A DNA stretch of 64,000 nucleotides from Haladaptatus sp. R4 (GTDB lineage: Archaea; Halobacteriota; Halobacteria; Halobacteriales; Haladaptataceae). The stretch covers positions 558,001-622,000 of the forward strand of contig NZ_LWHG01000021.1 of NCBI RefSeq assembly GCF_001625445.1. The letters are read 5' to 3'. The notes under the pieces are model-generated. The model was not told the origin of the DNA, searched no databases, and saw nothing but the letters and a program-made list of their open reading frames with translations. The position numbers were made by a program, and so were the translations under genes. Shown here piece after piece: positions 1 to 8,279 of this stretch; position 1 is the stretch's first letter, and each line of letters starts with the position of its first letter.

Positions 1-309
1 GACTGGGCTCACGCGAGTACGATGGCTCCCTACTACGATCTCATCTTGGCCGAGGAACACCTCGGTCGCTGGGCACCGCTCGACGCCGACCGCAGAAAAC
101 GGGTTCGAACGGCTCTCGCAGAAGGGTATGCGGAGACGAACGAGTTGGAACGTGATTCCCGGTTCGAAGAGCGGCGAGAACTCTATCTCGCCGTGGCGCG
201 TCTTCAGCCGCTCGTTTGGTTCTCCGAATGGACCGAGGGCGTTCCCACCGGTGAGCGACGGCGGCAGGCGGCGGAACACCGGAAATTCGTCGAGGATTTG
301 CTGGCGTAG
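1..309 (+). CDS. C-terminal fragment of an aminoglycoside-phosphotransferase (APH) family kinase
   Basis: The reading frame is open from base 1, so the gene begins outside the window and only the last 102 residues are seen. The fragment starts DWAHAST..YYDL, which resembles the metal-binding Asp segment (DWxxA...DPxYDL) of APH/choline-kinase-like phosphotransferases. An acidic, helix-rich C-terminal lobe follows. The ATG at 22 is therefore internal. The substrate cannot be told from this part. Without the N-terminal lobe the family call is tentative. Confidence 0.55.
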   Translation, partial: DWAHASTMAPYYDLILAEEHLGRWAPLDADRRKRVRTALAEGYAETNELERDSRFEERRELYLAVARLQPLVWFSEWTEGVPTGERRRQAAEHRKFVEDLLA

Positions 310-374
310 TTGTTCGTCACCGGTTCCCCCGACTACGGCCGTTCTCTTTTGGAGTTGCACGGCGTACGTCCTCC

Positions 375-1524
375 ATGGCCGACGCCCTCTCACCGACCGA
401 ACTGTACGACCGACTCCAGCGGGGTGAGTCGCTCTCGATACTCGACGTTCGCAACCGCGACGAGTTCGAGGCGTGGCACATCGACGCACCACGCACCGTA
501 CAGCGACCGTACGTCGATTTTATGGGTGCGAAGGTGCGCGGCGAAATCCCGGAACTCGTCGAATCGCTCGGCCTCGATTCGGCCGACGAAGACGGACCGA
601 TCGTCGCGGTATGCCGTAGGGCGACGCGAGCGAACGCGTCGCCGAACTGCTCCGCGACGAGGGGTTGGACGTGTTGAACCTCGAATCGGGGATGGACGGA
701 TGGGCAACGGTGTACGTCGCCCGCGAAATCGACGCCCACCCGGAAACCGTCGTGCAGTACGAGCGCCCGTCCAGCGGTTGTCTGTCCTACCTCGTGATTT
801 CGGGCGACGAAGCCGCCGTCATCGACCCGTTGCGCGAATTCGCCGACCGATACGTCGCGGACGCGGCCGAGCGGGGTGCGGATCTCCGCTACGCCATCGA
901 CACGCACGTCCACGCCGACCACATCAGCGGGATTCGAGCGGTTGCGGAGCGGAGCGAAGCGACGCCGGTGCTCCCGACGGGAGCGGAAGAACGGGGATTG
1001 GCGTTCGACGCCACGAACGTCACGTTCGTCGCGGACGGCGACGAACTCGAACTCGGGGACGGAACGCTGACCGTGCTCCACGCGCCGGGGCACACCAGCG
1101 AGATGACCCTGTTCAGGTTCGACGGCGTTCTCTTCAGCGCCGACACGCTGTTTCTGGACGGCATCGGTCGCCCCGACTTGGAGGCGGGGAGCGACGGCGC
1201 GCGCTCGCTCGCCGACTCGCTCTACGCGACGCTCCACGACCGCATCCGTGCGCTGCCGGGAGAGACGCTCGTCGCGCCCGGGCACGTTCGCTCGGGGACG
1301 CCCCGAGCGAAGACGGGACGTTCACCGCACCCCTGTCAGCGGTCCGCGATTCGGTTTCGCTCCTCTCGCTCGACAGGGACGCGTTCGTCGCACGCGTCGC
1401 GGACGATTTGCCGCCGCGACCGGCCAACTACGAGGAAATCGTGTCGGTGAATCTCGGAGAAGAAGCGGTCGATTCGGAGACCGCATTCGAACTCGAACTC
1501 GGTCCGAACAACTGTGCGGTGTAG
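375..1524 (+). pseudogene. Rhodanese / metallo-beta-lactamase fusion (sulfur-transfer hydrolase), two frameshifts
   Basis: The N-terminal about 100 residues are a rhodanese domain with the active-site loop C-R-x-G-D-x-S. The remainder is a metallo-beta-lactamase fold with HVHADH, APGHTSE, SADTLFLDGIG and a final APGH metal ligand, as in persulfide dioxygenase/glyoxalase II-like enzymes. The frame changes near 618 and near 1288. Each change is repaired by one added base, giving 384 codons including the stop. The likely role is oxidation or transfer of persulfide sulfur, inferred from the family. The rhodanese domain comes first, whereas CstB/PDO-type fusions usually have it last. Both shifts fit a shortened homopolymer, so the gene may be intact in the organism. 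Confidence 0.8.
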
Positions 1525-1527
1525 CGG

Positions 1528-1689
1528 TTATGCGCGGTCGACTTCCTCGTTCACCTCGACCTGTGGCTCGTCGAGGTCGGAATCGAGACGCTCGTCGCCG
1601 TCCTCGTCCACGCGGTCGACTTCCTCCTCGATCTCTCGTTTTCGCTCGCGCTGCATCTCTCGCTCTCGGTCGCGGTTGTCTTCAGCCAT
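1528..1689 (-). CDS. Small highly charged hypothetical protein (53 aa)
   Basis: A 53-residue protein starting MAEDNRDRERE and ending VNEEVDRA. It is almost entirely Asp, Glu, Arg and Lys, predicted helical/coiled, with no cysteines or membrane segment. It is convergent with the beta-lactamase fusion, and only three bases separate the two stop codons. It precedes the YihY gene on the same strand order. Its composition is typical of small haloarchaeal proteins of unknown function. The start is the ATG at 1689; longer upstream extensions read as antisense noise. Confidence 0.55.
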   Translation of the reverse strand: MAEDNRDREREMQRERKREIEEEVDRVDEDGDERLDSDLDEPQVEVNEEVDRA

Positions 1690-1744
1690 CGCGACGCTGA
1701 CTACATCGATACGGTATTTCCGTGTGATGGCCGTGGAGCGACGG

Positions 1745-2533
1745 TCAGATGGCCGCCGCACTGCGGTCCGCGACGACGAGGTTGACGGCGGCACCGGCCA
1801 GTATGATGATACCCGCGAAGTAGAGCCACGTGAGGAAGACGATAATCGCCCCGAGGATTCCGGTGAGTCCGTACTTGCCCGCCCCACCGAGGAACAGTTG
1901 GAATCCGGCTTGAAGGACCAACCAGCCGAGTGCGGCGAAAATCGTCCCCGGTAGCGCCTCCCGAAACGACATGTCCACCGGCGGAAGGACGTAGTACAGC
2001 GGGAAGAAGACGAACACGAGACCCAACAGGAGGACGACACTGGCGATGGTCCCGATGTGCGGAACGTTCACGAACAGCGACGACCCGAGGACGGTGCCGA
2101 TGCCGACCATCAACGCGATGCCGAGAACCACCGCGAGGAGTGTCACGAGACCTTTCTTGACCTGTTCGACGATACCCGTGTCCGGGAATCGTTGATACAC
2201 TTCCTCGAAGGAGATAACCAGCCCTCGAAACAGCTTGAGGCTACTCCAGACCAGAAGGATGACGCTTACGATGGACGCCCCGGCGCTTCCGGAGGAGTTG
2301 GTTAGCGTCCGGTCGACGATGGCCGAACCTTCCTTGGAGAGGAACTGTTTGGAAGCGTCGATGAGCATGGTCGAGAACTCCTTTCCGCCGAGGAGTGTCC
2401 CGACGGTCAACGCGAGGATGAGTAGCGGAAAGAGCGAGACGAACGCGTAGTACGCGAAACTGGCCGCGAGGAACGTGATGTTCCGTTCTTGGACGACATC
2501 GATGACCGACCGTGCCGACTCTGTGACGCTCAT
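1745..2533 (-). CDS. YihY/UPF0761 family inner-membrane protein
   Basis: A 262-residue polytopic membrane protein of the YihY/virulence-factor-BrkB family (once mis-called ribonuclease BN). It shows the family N-terminus ERNITFLAASFAYYAFVSLFPLLI and about six hydrophobic segments. It ends with a hydrophobic pair (GILGAIIVFLTWLYFAG, then IIILAGAAVNLVVAD). The start MSVTESARSV at 2533 matches the usual N-terminus; the longer upstream frame overlaps the divergent flavin reductase and is rejected. Function in the family is unsettled, with transport or lipid-related roles proposed. It stands alone. Confidence 0.85.
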   Translation of the reverse strand: MSVTESARSVIDVVQERNITFLAASFAYYAFVSLFPLLILALTVGTLLGGKEFSTMLIDASKQFLSKEGSAIVDRTLTNSSGSAGASIVSVILLVWSSLKLFRGLVISFEEVYQRFPDTGIVEQVKKGLVTLLAVVLGIALMVGIGTVLGSSLFVNVPHIGTIASVVLLLGLVFVFFPLYYVLPPVDMSFREALPGTIFAALGWLVLQAGFQLFLGGAGKYGLTGILGAIIVFLTWLYFAGIIILAGAAVNLVVADRSAAAI

Positions 2534-2660
2534 ACAGGACAATGGGTTTCTTACGTAATGTTTGGTTCGGCTGTAGAAATGACGAATCGGGAGACGAGAC
2601 CGTCCCGGCAGAACCGACCGCACCCGAAATCCGTTTGTCATCGCGTTTCGTTCACTGCGT

Positions 2661-3245
2661 ATGGAAATCGACCCGGACGCAGGCGGTTCGCTGTACCGGA
2701 CGTTGGCGGGAGCGGTGATTCCGCGCCCCATCGCGTGGGTGAGTTCGCGGAGCACCGACGGCGTGGAGAACCTCGCACCGTACAGTTTCTTCAACGTCGC
2801 GAGCGTCGCACCGCCGATGCTGATGTTCTCGGCCGCGGACGCACAGGACGGCCTGAAGGATACGCCGACGAACATCCGGGAGACCGAGGAGTTCGTCGTC
2901 AACATCGTCACCGAATCGGTCGCCGAGGCGATGAACGAGACGAGCGCGACGCTCCCCCACGGGGAGAACGAGTTCGACCACGCCGGACTCACCCGCGCGG
3001 AATCGGAGACCGTGAACGCGCCGCGTGTCGCCGAATCGCCGGTCTCGTTCGAGTGTTCGCTGCACGAGATGGTGGACCTCGGCGCGTCCACGATGGTGCT
3101 CGGAAAGGTCGAGTGGGTGCACGTGGACGACGACGTGACGACCGACGGGAAACTCGACGTGAACAAAATCGACGCCGTCGGACGCCTCTCGGGAAGCCTC
3201 TACACCCACACGGATGACCGATTTTCGATGGAGCGGCCGCCATGA
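2661..3245 (+). CDS. Flavin reductase-like FMN-binding protein
   Basis: A 194-residue protein with the FMN-binding split-barrel signature: RPIAWVSSRSTDGVENLAPYSFFN near the N-terminus, then SPVSFECSLHE. Members reduce FMN with NAD(P)H or bind FMN in partner oxygenases; the exact reaction here is unknown. Its stop overlaps the start of the downstream acetyltransferase gene by four bases (ATGA), so the two are probably co-transcribed and translationally coupled. Confidence 0.88.
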   Translation: MEIDPDAGGSLYRTLAGAVIPRPIAWVSSRSTDGVENLAPYSFFNVASVAPPMLMFSAADAQDGLKDTPTNIRETEEFVVNIVTESVAEAMNETSATLPHGENEFDHAGLTRAESETVNAPRVAESPVSFECSLHEMVDLGASTMVLGKVEWVHVDDDVTTDGKLDVNKIDAVGRLSGSLYTHTDDRFSMERPP

Positions 3246-4078
3246 GCGAGACGGGCGAGATGAGTGAGAGGAGCGAGACGGGCGAGGGGGACGCGGTCGA
3301 GCGCAGCGACGAACCGGTGACGGTCGAACGGTTGGAGTCCGACCTTCGGGAACTCGGCTTGTCGGCGGGGGACACGGTGCTCGTCCACGCGTCGCTCTCT
3401 GCGCTCGGGTGGGTTCCCGGCGGTGCACCGGCCGTCGTGGACGCGCTGATGGGCGTCGTCGCGGCGACGGGGACGCTCGCCATGCCCGCTCACTCCTCAC
3501 AGCTATCGGACCCAACCCACTGGGAGAACCCGCCCGTTCCCGACGACTGGGTGGAAACGATCAAGGAAGCGTCGCCGCCGTTCCGTCCGGAACTCACGCC
3601 GACGCGGGGCATCGGTGCCATCGCGGACTGTTTCCGGGATTATCCCGGCGTCCGCCGGAGCGCCCATCCCGTCTCGTCGTTCGCGGCGTGGGGCGCGGAC
3701 GCCGAGTTCGTGGTCGAGAACCACGCCTACGACTCGTCGCTCGGTGAGGAGTCACCGCTGGCGCGACTGTTCGACCTCGACGCGCGGGTCCTCCGGTTGG
3801 GCGTGGACGCGAACACGTCGCTCCATCTGGCGGAGTATCGGGCGGAGTACGACGGCAAGTCGTACGAGCAAAACGGCGGACCGGTGCTGGAAAACGGCGA
3901 GCGTCGATGGGTGACGTACGAGGAACCCGAGAGCGAGGACGACTTCCGGGAGGTCGAAGCGGCGTTCGAGGACGACTATTCGGTGCGGCGCGGACGCGTC
4001 GGCGAAGCCGACGCGACGCTGCTCTCACAGCGGGAACTGGTCGAGTTCGGGACGAGATGGATGTCGGAGAACAGATAG
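3242..4078 (+). CDS. AAC(3) family N-acetyltransferase
   Basis: A 278-residue protein of the aminoglycoside 3-N-acetyltransferase (Antibiotic_NAT) family. Signatures are VLVHASLSALGWVPGG, LAMPAHSSQLSDPTHW and the RRSAHPVSSFAAWG segment with a conserved His. The first 30 residues are a low-complexity Glu/Ser/Thr-rich extension (TGEMSERSETGEGD). In archaea these proteins probably acetylate an unidentified small amine or act like YokD/FrbF enzymes; antibiotic resistance should not be assumed. It is translationally coupled to the flavin reductase gene. Confidence 0.85.
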   Translation: MSETGEMSERSETGEGDAVERSDEPVTVERLESDLRELGLSAGDTVLVHASLSALGWVPGGAPAVVDALMGVVAATGTLAMPAHSSQLSDPTHWENPPVPDDWVETIKEASPPFRPELTPTRGIGAIADCFRDYPGVRRSAHPVSSFAAWGADAEFVVENHAYDSSLGEESPLARLFDLDARVLRLGVDANTSLHLAEYRAEYDGKSYEQNGGPVLENGERRWVTYEEPESEDDFREVEAAFEDDYSVRRGRVGEADATLLSQRELVEFGTRWMSENR

Positions 4079-4079
4079 C

Positions 4080-4409
4080 TCAGTCGTCGGCCGCGGCGGC
4101 TTCGTCCATCGCGTCGGCGTCGGCTTCGATGCTCGGGGGATACTTTCCACGGTCGAGTTTCAGGTCGCTTCGCGGTCGGGCCATGCAGGTGAGCGCGTAG
4201 CGTTCGGCCTCTTCTTCGGTTAGGCCGCGAGCGGCGGGTTGGGTGACCTCCCCCTCGATGATTTCGGCCGAGCAGGCGAGACACATGCCGACGCGGCAGG
4301 AGTACTCCTGTGCGATGCCCTCCTCGATGCAGGCCTTGAGGATGGTCTGTTTGTCCGAAACTTCGATGGATTCACCGGTCCCGACGAACTCGACGGTGTA
4401 CTCGGTCAT
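4080..4409 (-). CDS. 2Fe-2S ferredoxin
   Basis: A 109-residue plant-type [2Fe-2S] ferredoxin. The four ligands are C38, C43, C46 and C75 in the order YSCRVGMC-LAC...LTC. The C-terminus is a long acidic tail (SIEADADAMDEAAAADD), a halophilic trait. The start MTEYTVEFVG at 4409 was chosen because it begins the ferredoxin fold. It is divergent from the geranylgeranyl reductase at 4532, and the two promoters carry the same 12-base element. Archaeal geranylgeranyl reductases need a low-potential electron donor, so this ferredoxin is a plausible partner (inference). Confidence 0.92.
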   Translation of the reverse strand: MTEYTVEFVGTGESIEVSDKQTILKACIEEGIAQEYSCRVGMCLACSAEIIEGEVTQPAARGLTEEEAERYALTCMARPRSDLKLDRGKYPPSIEADADAMDEAAAADD

Positions 4410-4434
4410 ACCTCGGCGTACGGAACAACTCGGC

Positions 4435-4446
4435 AAAACTCTTTAT
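4435..4446 (-). promoter_or_regulatory. TATA-like promoter element of the ferredoxin gene
   Basis: Read on the minus strand this is ATAAAGAGTTTT. Its upstream end lies 37 bases before the ferredoxin ATG. The identical 12-mer occurs on the plus strand at 4494-4505, 38 bases before the reductase ATG. Equal spacing in both directions supports a paired basal or regulated promoter element. Confidence 0.55.
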
Positions 4447-4493
4447 GGACGCCGCCGGACATTTTAGTCGTGGAAGATGCGACACAATAGGGG

Positions 4494-4505
4494 ATAAAGA
4501 GTTTT
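4494..4505 (+). promoter_or_regulatory. TATA-like promoter element of the geranylgeranyl reductase gene
   Basis: The sequence ATAAAGAGTTTT is preceded by GGGG. It is an exact copy of the element serving the divergent ferredoxin gene. Spacing to the ATG at 4532 is 38 bases, consistent with a short or absent leader. Confidence 0.55.
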
Positions 4506-4531
4506 CTCGTTGCCCTCTCGTAGCGAAACAC

Positions 4532-5899
4532 ATGAGCGAACAGTTTGATATGGTCGTTGTCGGTGCGGGAACGTCGGGGTGTTACGCCGCGGCGACCGTC
4601 GCGCGTGAGGGGTTCGATGTGGCCGTCATCGAGCGGAAGAACGAGGAAGAAGCGGGGCACATCGCGTGTGGTGACGCGTTGAAGGGTGCGGACGCCTTCC
4701 CGGAGGCGATTCCCAAGGAGCGAATCCAACCGGCGTTCACCAACACCGGCGTGGACCACGGTCGGTTCGAGATTCCCCAGGAGGACACGGTGCTCGAAAT
4801 CCCCGTTCCCGGTGAACTCGCCGTCATCGACCGCTGGAAGTACGGACGACTCATCATCGAGGGGGCGAAGGCCGCCGGTGCCGAGTTCCACTACGACACG
4901 GTCGTGCAGGACGTGACGCAGGAGGGCAACGGACGCGTCACGGGCGTTCGTGCCAAGAAGGACGGCGACGTCATCGAGTACGAATCCGACATCGTCATCG
5001 ACGCCGCTGGGTCGATGTCGCTGTTGCAGGACAAGACGGACTTCTCGAATGTCACGTTCGACACCAACGTCTCGTACTCGCAGTTCTGTTCGGCCTATCG
5101 CGAAATCGTGCACGTCGAGGAGCCGGTCGAGTGGGACGACGCGCTCGTCTTCAAGCCGACCGACCGCGCCGCGGGATACCTGTGGTACTTCCCGCGCACC
5201 AGCACGGAGATCAACGCCGGTCTCGGCTTCCAGATGAACGAGGAGCCGATGGAGCTCGTCGACGACCTGAAACACGACCTCCGAAACCGACCGGAGTTCG
5301 AGGGTGCGACCGTCACGGACAAACTCGGGGCGGCGCTGCCGACCCGACGGCCGTACGATTCGGCGACCGCACACGGCTACATGGCCGTCGGCGACGCCGC
5401 AGGACACGTCAACCCGACCACGGGCGGCGGCATCGCGGGTGCGGCCTACGCGGGCAAGTACGCGGGTGAGCAGGCCATCGAGGCCATCGAAACCGGCGAT
5501 ACGAGCGAGCACGCCCTCTGGGAGTACAACCGGAAAGTCATGGACCACTTCGGTGCGCGCTACGCCGGTCTCGACATCTACAACATCTTCACGACCGCGG
5601 TGGACGTGGACGACCTGATGGGGATGCTCGGCGCGCTCCCCGCGGAGAAACTCTCGGAGGCGCTGTACTCGGGCAGTGCCAGTATCGGGACGAAGCTCAA
5701 ACTCCAGACCGCGCTCGACGCGCGCAATCACTGGCGACTCGTCTACGACCTCTACAAGACGAAGCGACTGGCCGACGAACTCCTCGACCACTACGAACAC
5801 TACCCGACCGACCCGCGCGGCCTCGCGGCGTGGCAGGACGTTCGTGACGACCTGATGGACGACGTGTACGCGACGACCGGCGCGGTGCCGAAATACTGA
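4532..5899 (+). CDS. Geranylgeranyl reductase family flavoprotein (archaeal lipid saturation)
   Basis: A 455-residue FAD-dependent protein of the digeranylgeranylglycerophospholipid reductase family. The dinucleotide-binding motif GAGTSG sits at residues 11-16 and the second FAD motif is VGDAAGHVNPTTGGGIAGA. The family saturates the isoprenoid chains of archaeol-type lipids, or of respiratory quinone or bacterioruberin precursors. The start MSEQFDMVVVGAG at 4532 places the Rossmann motif at the usual distance, so upstream ATGs were rejected. It is divergent from a [2Fe-2S] ferredoxin. A T-run follows the stop at 5916. Confidence 0.9.
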   Translation: MSEQFDMVVVGAGTSGCYAAATVAREGFDVAVIERKNEEEAGHIACGDALKGADAFPEAIPKERIQPAFTNTGVDHGRFEIPQEDTVLEIPVPGELAVIDRWKYGRLIIEGAKAAGAEFHYDTVVQDVTQEGNGRVTGVRAKKDGDVIEYESDIVIDAAGSMSLLQDKTDFSNVTFDTNVSYSQFCSAYREIVHVEEPVEWDDALVFKPTDRAAGYLWYFPRTSTEINAGLGFQMNEEPMELVDDLKHDLRNRPEFEGATVTDKLGAALPTRRPYDSATAHGYMAVGDAAGHVNPTTGGGIAGAAYAGKYAGEQAIEAIETGDTSEHALWEYNRKVMDHFGARYAGLDIYNIFTTAVDVDDLMGMLGALPAEKLSEALYSGSASIGTKLKLQTALDARNHWRLVYDLYKTKRLADELLDHYEHYPTDPRGLAAWQDVRDDLMDDVYATTGAVPKY

Positions 5900-5915
5900 A
5901 TCCGGGTAGAAGCGG

Positions 5916-5921
5916 TTTTTT
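5916..5921 (+). terminator. T-tract terminator after the geranylgeranyl reductase gene
   Basis: Six T residues begin 16 bases past the stop codon and follow AGCGG. Archaeal termination is mostly T-tract dependent. No strong hairpin is needed or seen. Confidence 0.5.
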
Positions 5922-6053
5922 CGTTCGACGAACGCCGACCGAAGTCGGTTCGATTACGGGAACATCGAGCATCGGAAGGATGGGGAACGAGGATGAGATG
6001 TTATTGCATATCACAGTTAGAGCCGTGAAGAAGGAACGGGAACCAGCGGGCGC

Positions 6054-6060
6054 AAAAAAA
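6054..6060 (-). terminator. T-tract terminator after the HalOD1 gene
   Basis: Seven A residues on the plus strand read as T7 on the minus strand. They lie 11 bases beyond the stop codon of the HalOD1 gene. Confidence 0.5.
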
Positions 6061-6070
6061 CAGAAACGAG

Positions 6071-6388
6071 CTACTCTATCTCGCGAATAACGATTTCGCC
6101 ATAACTCTGGACGGTTACCTCGTAGTCGAGAATGGTGAAGATGACTTTTCCACCCATACGTGGAGAGCCATCGTGTTTGTCGCTAAATAGGTTGTCGAGT
6201 GCGTCAGGGTCGATCACGTCGTATAGCGGTACGCCGATCTCCGCTGGATCGACACCGGCAACGTCGGCGAGTGCCATGACCACCGCCGTGCTTAGTTGCT
6301 CCCCGTCCGCATAGCTGGTGTATCGGTTCGGTTGTGCTGTACTCGTGATGACGGCACCGTCGTTACTGTCGTTGATGTTCCCGTTCAT
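6071..6388 (-). CDS. HalOD1 output-domain protein
   Basis: A 105-residue single-domain protein matching the haloarchaeal HalOD1 output domain: LSTAVVMALADVAGVDPAEI, then PLYDVIDPDALDNLF, then FTILDYEVTVQSYGEIVI. HalOD1 usually occurs as a stand-alone small protein or at the C-terminus of two-component proteins, and its role is unknown. The start MNGNINDSND at 6388 is preferred to the ATG 14 codons upstream because the domain begins well inside; the longer form is possible. A second HalOD1 protein is at 55078. Confidence 0.8.
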   Translation of the reverse strand: MNGNINDSNDGAVITSTAQPNRYTSYADGEQLSTAVVMALADVAGVDPAEIGVPLYDVIDPDALDNLFSDKHDGSPRMGGKVIFTILDYEVTVQSYGEIVIREIE

Positions 6389-6561
6389 AGGTGTGTACCT
6401 CTCGAACACTGCAACACTCGTTCGAATCATTCAGAGGGTTGTGACGGGTGCATATAAAAATTACCGTGTTCATTTGAAATGGTTGGAATTATATTATCAA
6501 TTGCTGTCTAACAAGTCTCGGGCATAGGCGCGATTGCGATTGATTGCCCGTTGATGAACAC

Positions 6562-7845
6562 CTATGGTCGTTGCTGTGCGATTTCGAGGACGGATGTCGA
6601 GAGTAGATCGACCCCGATTCCGAGGCTGTCCTCGTCCACGTCGAACGTCGAGGTGTGGTGGCCGCCCGGGTGATCCGTTCCGACGCCGACGTACGCCGCG
6701 AGGCCGCCGTTGTCCTGAACTTCCTGCATCAGATACGTCGCGTCCTCGCTGCCGCCGAGCGTGTCGCGCCGTATCGGGTTATCGACGCCGGTCGTGTTCA
6801 GGGAGACGTCGTGGATGATGTCTACCAGTCCGTCGTCGCTCACGGCGCTCGGCGCTTCACCCTCAGAGCTCAGTTCGACCGAACAGCCGTGCATCGCCGC
6901 CGCGTTTTCGAGGACGCGGACGGCACGTTCCTTCATGTAATCCTTGAGTTCGGTCGTCTCGCCCCGCACCTCGCCGTCGATGAACGCCCCCTCCGGAATG
7001 ATGTTCGTCGCGGTGCCGCCGCCGACCTGTCCCGCGTTGATCCGCGTCGGGCCGTCCTCGTGGCGCGGAATGGCGTAGAGGTTCTGAACGGCGGTCGCCA
7101 TCGCCTGAATCGCGTTCTCGCCCGCGTTCGGTTGACCGCCAGCGTGGGCCGGTTGGCCGGTGAACTCCGCGAGGAAGTGATCCACCGCGAGGAAACCGCC
7201 CACACCCGCGACGACTTCGCCGGTCGGGTGGTCGAGGCCGATGTGCACCGCCAGCAGGTAGTCCACGTCGTCCAGATGGCCGCTCTTCGCCATCGGTTTC
7301 CCCCCGGCGACCATCTCCTCGCCCGGTTGGAAGAGCACCTTGAACGTACCCTCGAAATCGCTATCCTTGATCGCCTCCAGTACACCGATTCCCATCGTGA
7401 TGTGCGAATCGTGCCCGCAGGCGTGCATCGCGCCCGGGTGCTCCGAGCGGAAGCCTTCGGCGGCGGGAACGTGGTCGTCGTCCGTCGATTCCTCACGAAT
7501 CAAGCCGTCGATGTCCACGCGCAGGGCGACCGTCGGTCCCTCGCCCCGTTCGAGGACGGCGATAGCGCCCGTGTTGCCGCCTTCGAGGCGTTCGAGGACG
7601 TCCTCCCGTGCCCCCGCCGCGCGAGCCTGTTCGTACCACGTTTCGAGTTCGTCGTCGTCCGGGATGGCCATGCGCTCCTCCTGAGCGAGCACCTCCGGCC
7701 CGACGAACAACTCGTCCACGCCGATTGATTCGAGTTCCTCGACGATCCGTGCGGTGGTGTAGAACTCGCGCCACGCCGGTTCGGGGTGGCGGTGAAGGTC
7801 GCGTCGGAGCGAGACGAGTCGGTCGCGGTGTTCCTGTTGACTCAT
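6562..7845 (-). CDS. M20 family amidohydrolase / peptidase
   Basis: A 427-residue zinc amidohydrolase of the M20D (HipO/IAA-amino-acid hydrolase/AbgB-like) group. Seen motifs are DLHRHPEPAWREFYT, ALRVDIDG, GAMHACGHDSHITMG (metal His/Asp), LFQPGEE (catalytic and metal Glu) and HPGGHHTSTFDVDE near the C-terminus. It probably removes N-acyl or p-aminobenzoyl groups from amino acids. The start MSQQEHRDRLVSLRRDLHRHP at 7845 matches the family; the upstream in-frame ATG lies in a non-conserved stretch. It is divergent from the ArsR gene. Confidence 0.9.
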   Translation of the reverse strand: MSQQEHRDRLVSLRRDLHRHPEPAWREFYTTARIVEELESIGVDELFVGPEVLAQEERMAIPDDDELETWYEQARAAGAREDVLERLEGGNTGAIAVLERGEGPTVALRVDIDGLIREESTDDDHVPAAEGFRSEHPGAMHACGHDSHITMGIGVLEAIKDSDFEGTFKVLFQPGEEMVAGGKPMAKSGHLDDVDYLLAVHIGLDHPTGEVVAGVGGFLAVDHFLAEFTGQPAHAGGQPNAGENAIQAMATAVQNLYAIPRHEDGPTRINAGQVGGGTATNIIPEGAFIDGEVRGETTELKDYMKERAVRVLENAAAMHGCSVELSSEGEAPSAVSDDGLVDIIHDVSLNTTGVDNPIRRDTLGGSEDATYLMQEVQDNGGLAAYVGVGTDHPGGHHTSTFDVDEDSLGIGVDLLSTSVLEIAQQRP

Positions 7846-7982
7846 AGCATGGGCCACGATTGCGGGGGTCTTAAACACTCGAAAAGCGGCCAGGGGGAAC
7901 GTGTCGGCTCGGCTGAAGGAGAACACAGAATCGCCATCGTCTGCAGAAACGGTTATCTTTCTGAAAAGTCATACGTTATTCC

Positions 7983-8275
7983 GTGGCCGATGTATTTCAA
8001 TTGATGGTGGGTCCGACGCACCGACGGTTGGTGGAGTTAACCGCCACCCGGGACCGAAGCGTTGGCGAACTCGTCGATGGTACCGAACTCAGCCAGCCGT
8101 ATCCAAGCAACTGGGAACGCTCAAGGAGGGAGGACTGTATCCGTCCGTCGGGCCGAAAACGGCTGTACAAGGCAGAACCGAAGAACTGAGCGAGATGCGG
8201 GATTGGTTGTTGCAGTACGGTCCCCTCCGGACCGAGCGACTGGACGATTTGGAAGCGTACTTGGACAGGATCTGA
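7983..8275 (+). pseudogene. ArsR-family winged-helix regulator, interrupted by four one-base deletions
   Basis: The GTG-started frame reads VADVFQLMVGPTHRRLVELT, a typical ArsR N-terminus. The recognition helix (LSQPxVSKQLGTL), the wing (GRKRLYKAEP) and the C-terminal helix (ELSEMRDWLLQYGPLRTERL) follow in other frames. Adding one base at each of about 8098, 8136, 8152 and 8180 restores 99 codons including the stop. Three of the sites fit G-run shortening (CCG(G)TA, CTG(G)TA, CCG(G)AA). The gene sits 4 bases before a SRPBCC protein, a common ArsR/AHSA1 pairing. Sequence error and true decay both remain possible. Confidence 0.72.
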
Positions 8276-8279
8276 TTCC

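Noticed and set aside
310-1524. Long plus-strand frame of 404 codons across the rhodanese/beta-lactamase gene
   Set aside because: Only its last 75 residues match the family; the Arg-rich beginning is an off-frame reading caused by the frameshifts.
3242-4078. Antibiotic-resistance gene interpretation of the AAC(3)-like protein
   Set aside because: The family is broad and common in haloarchaea without resistance context; only the fold is supported.
4406-5800. 464-codon minus-strand open frame
   Set aside because: Antisense to the geranylgeranyl reductase, whose FAD motifs and complete length are clear.
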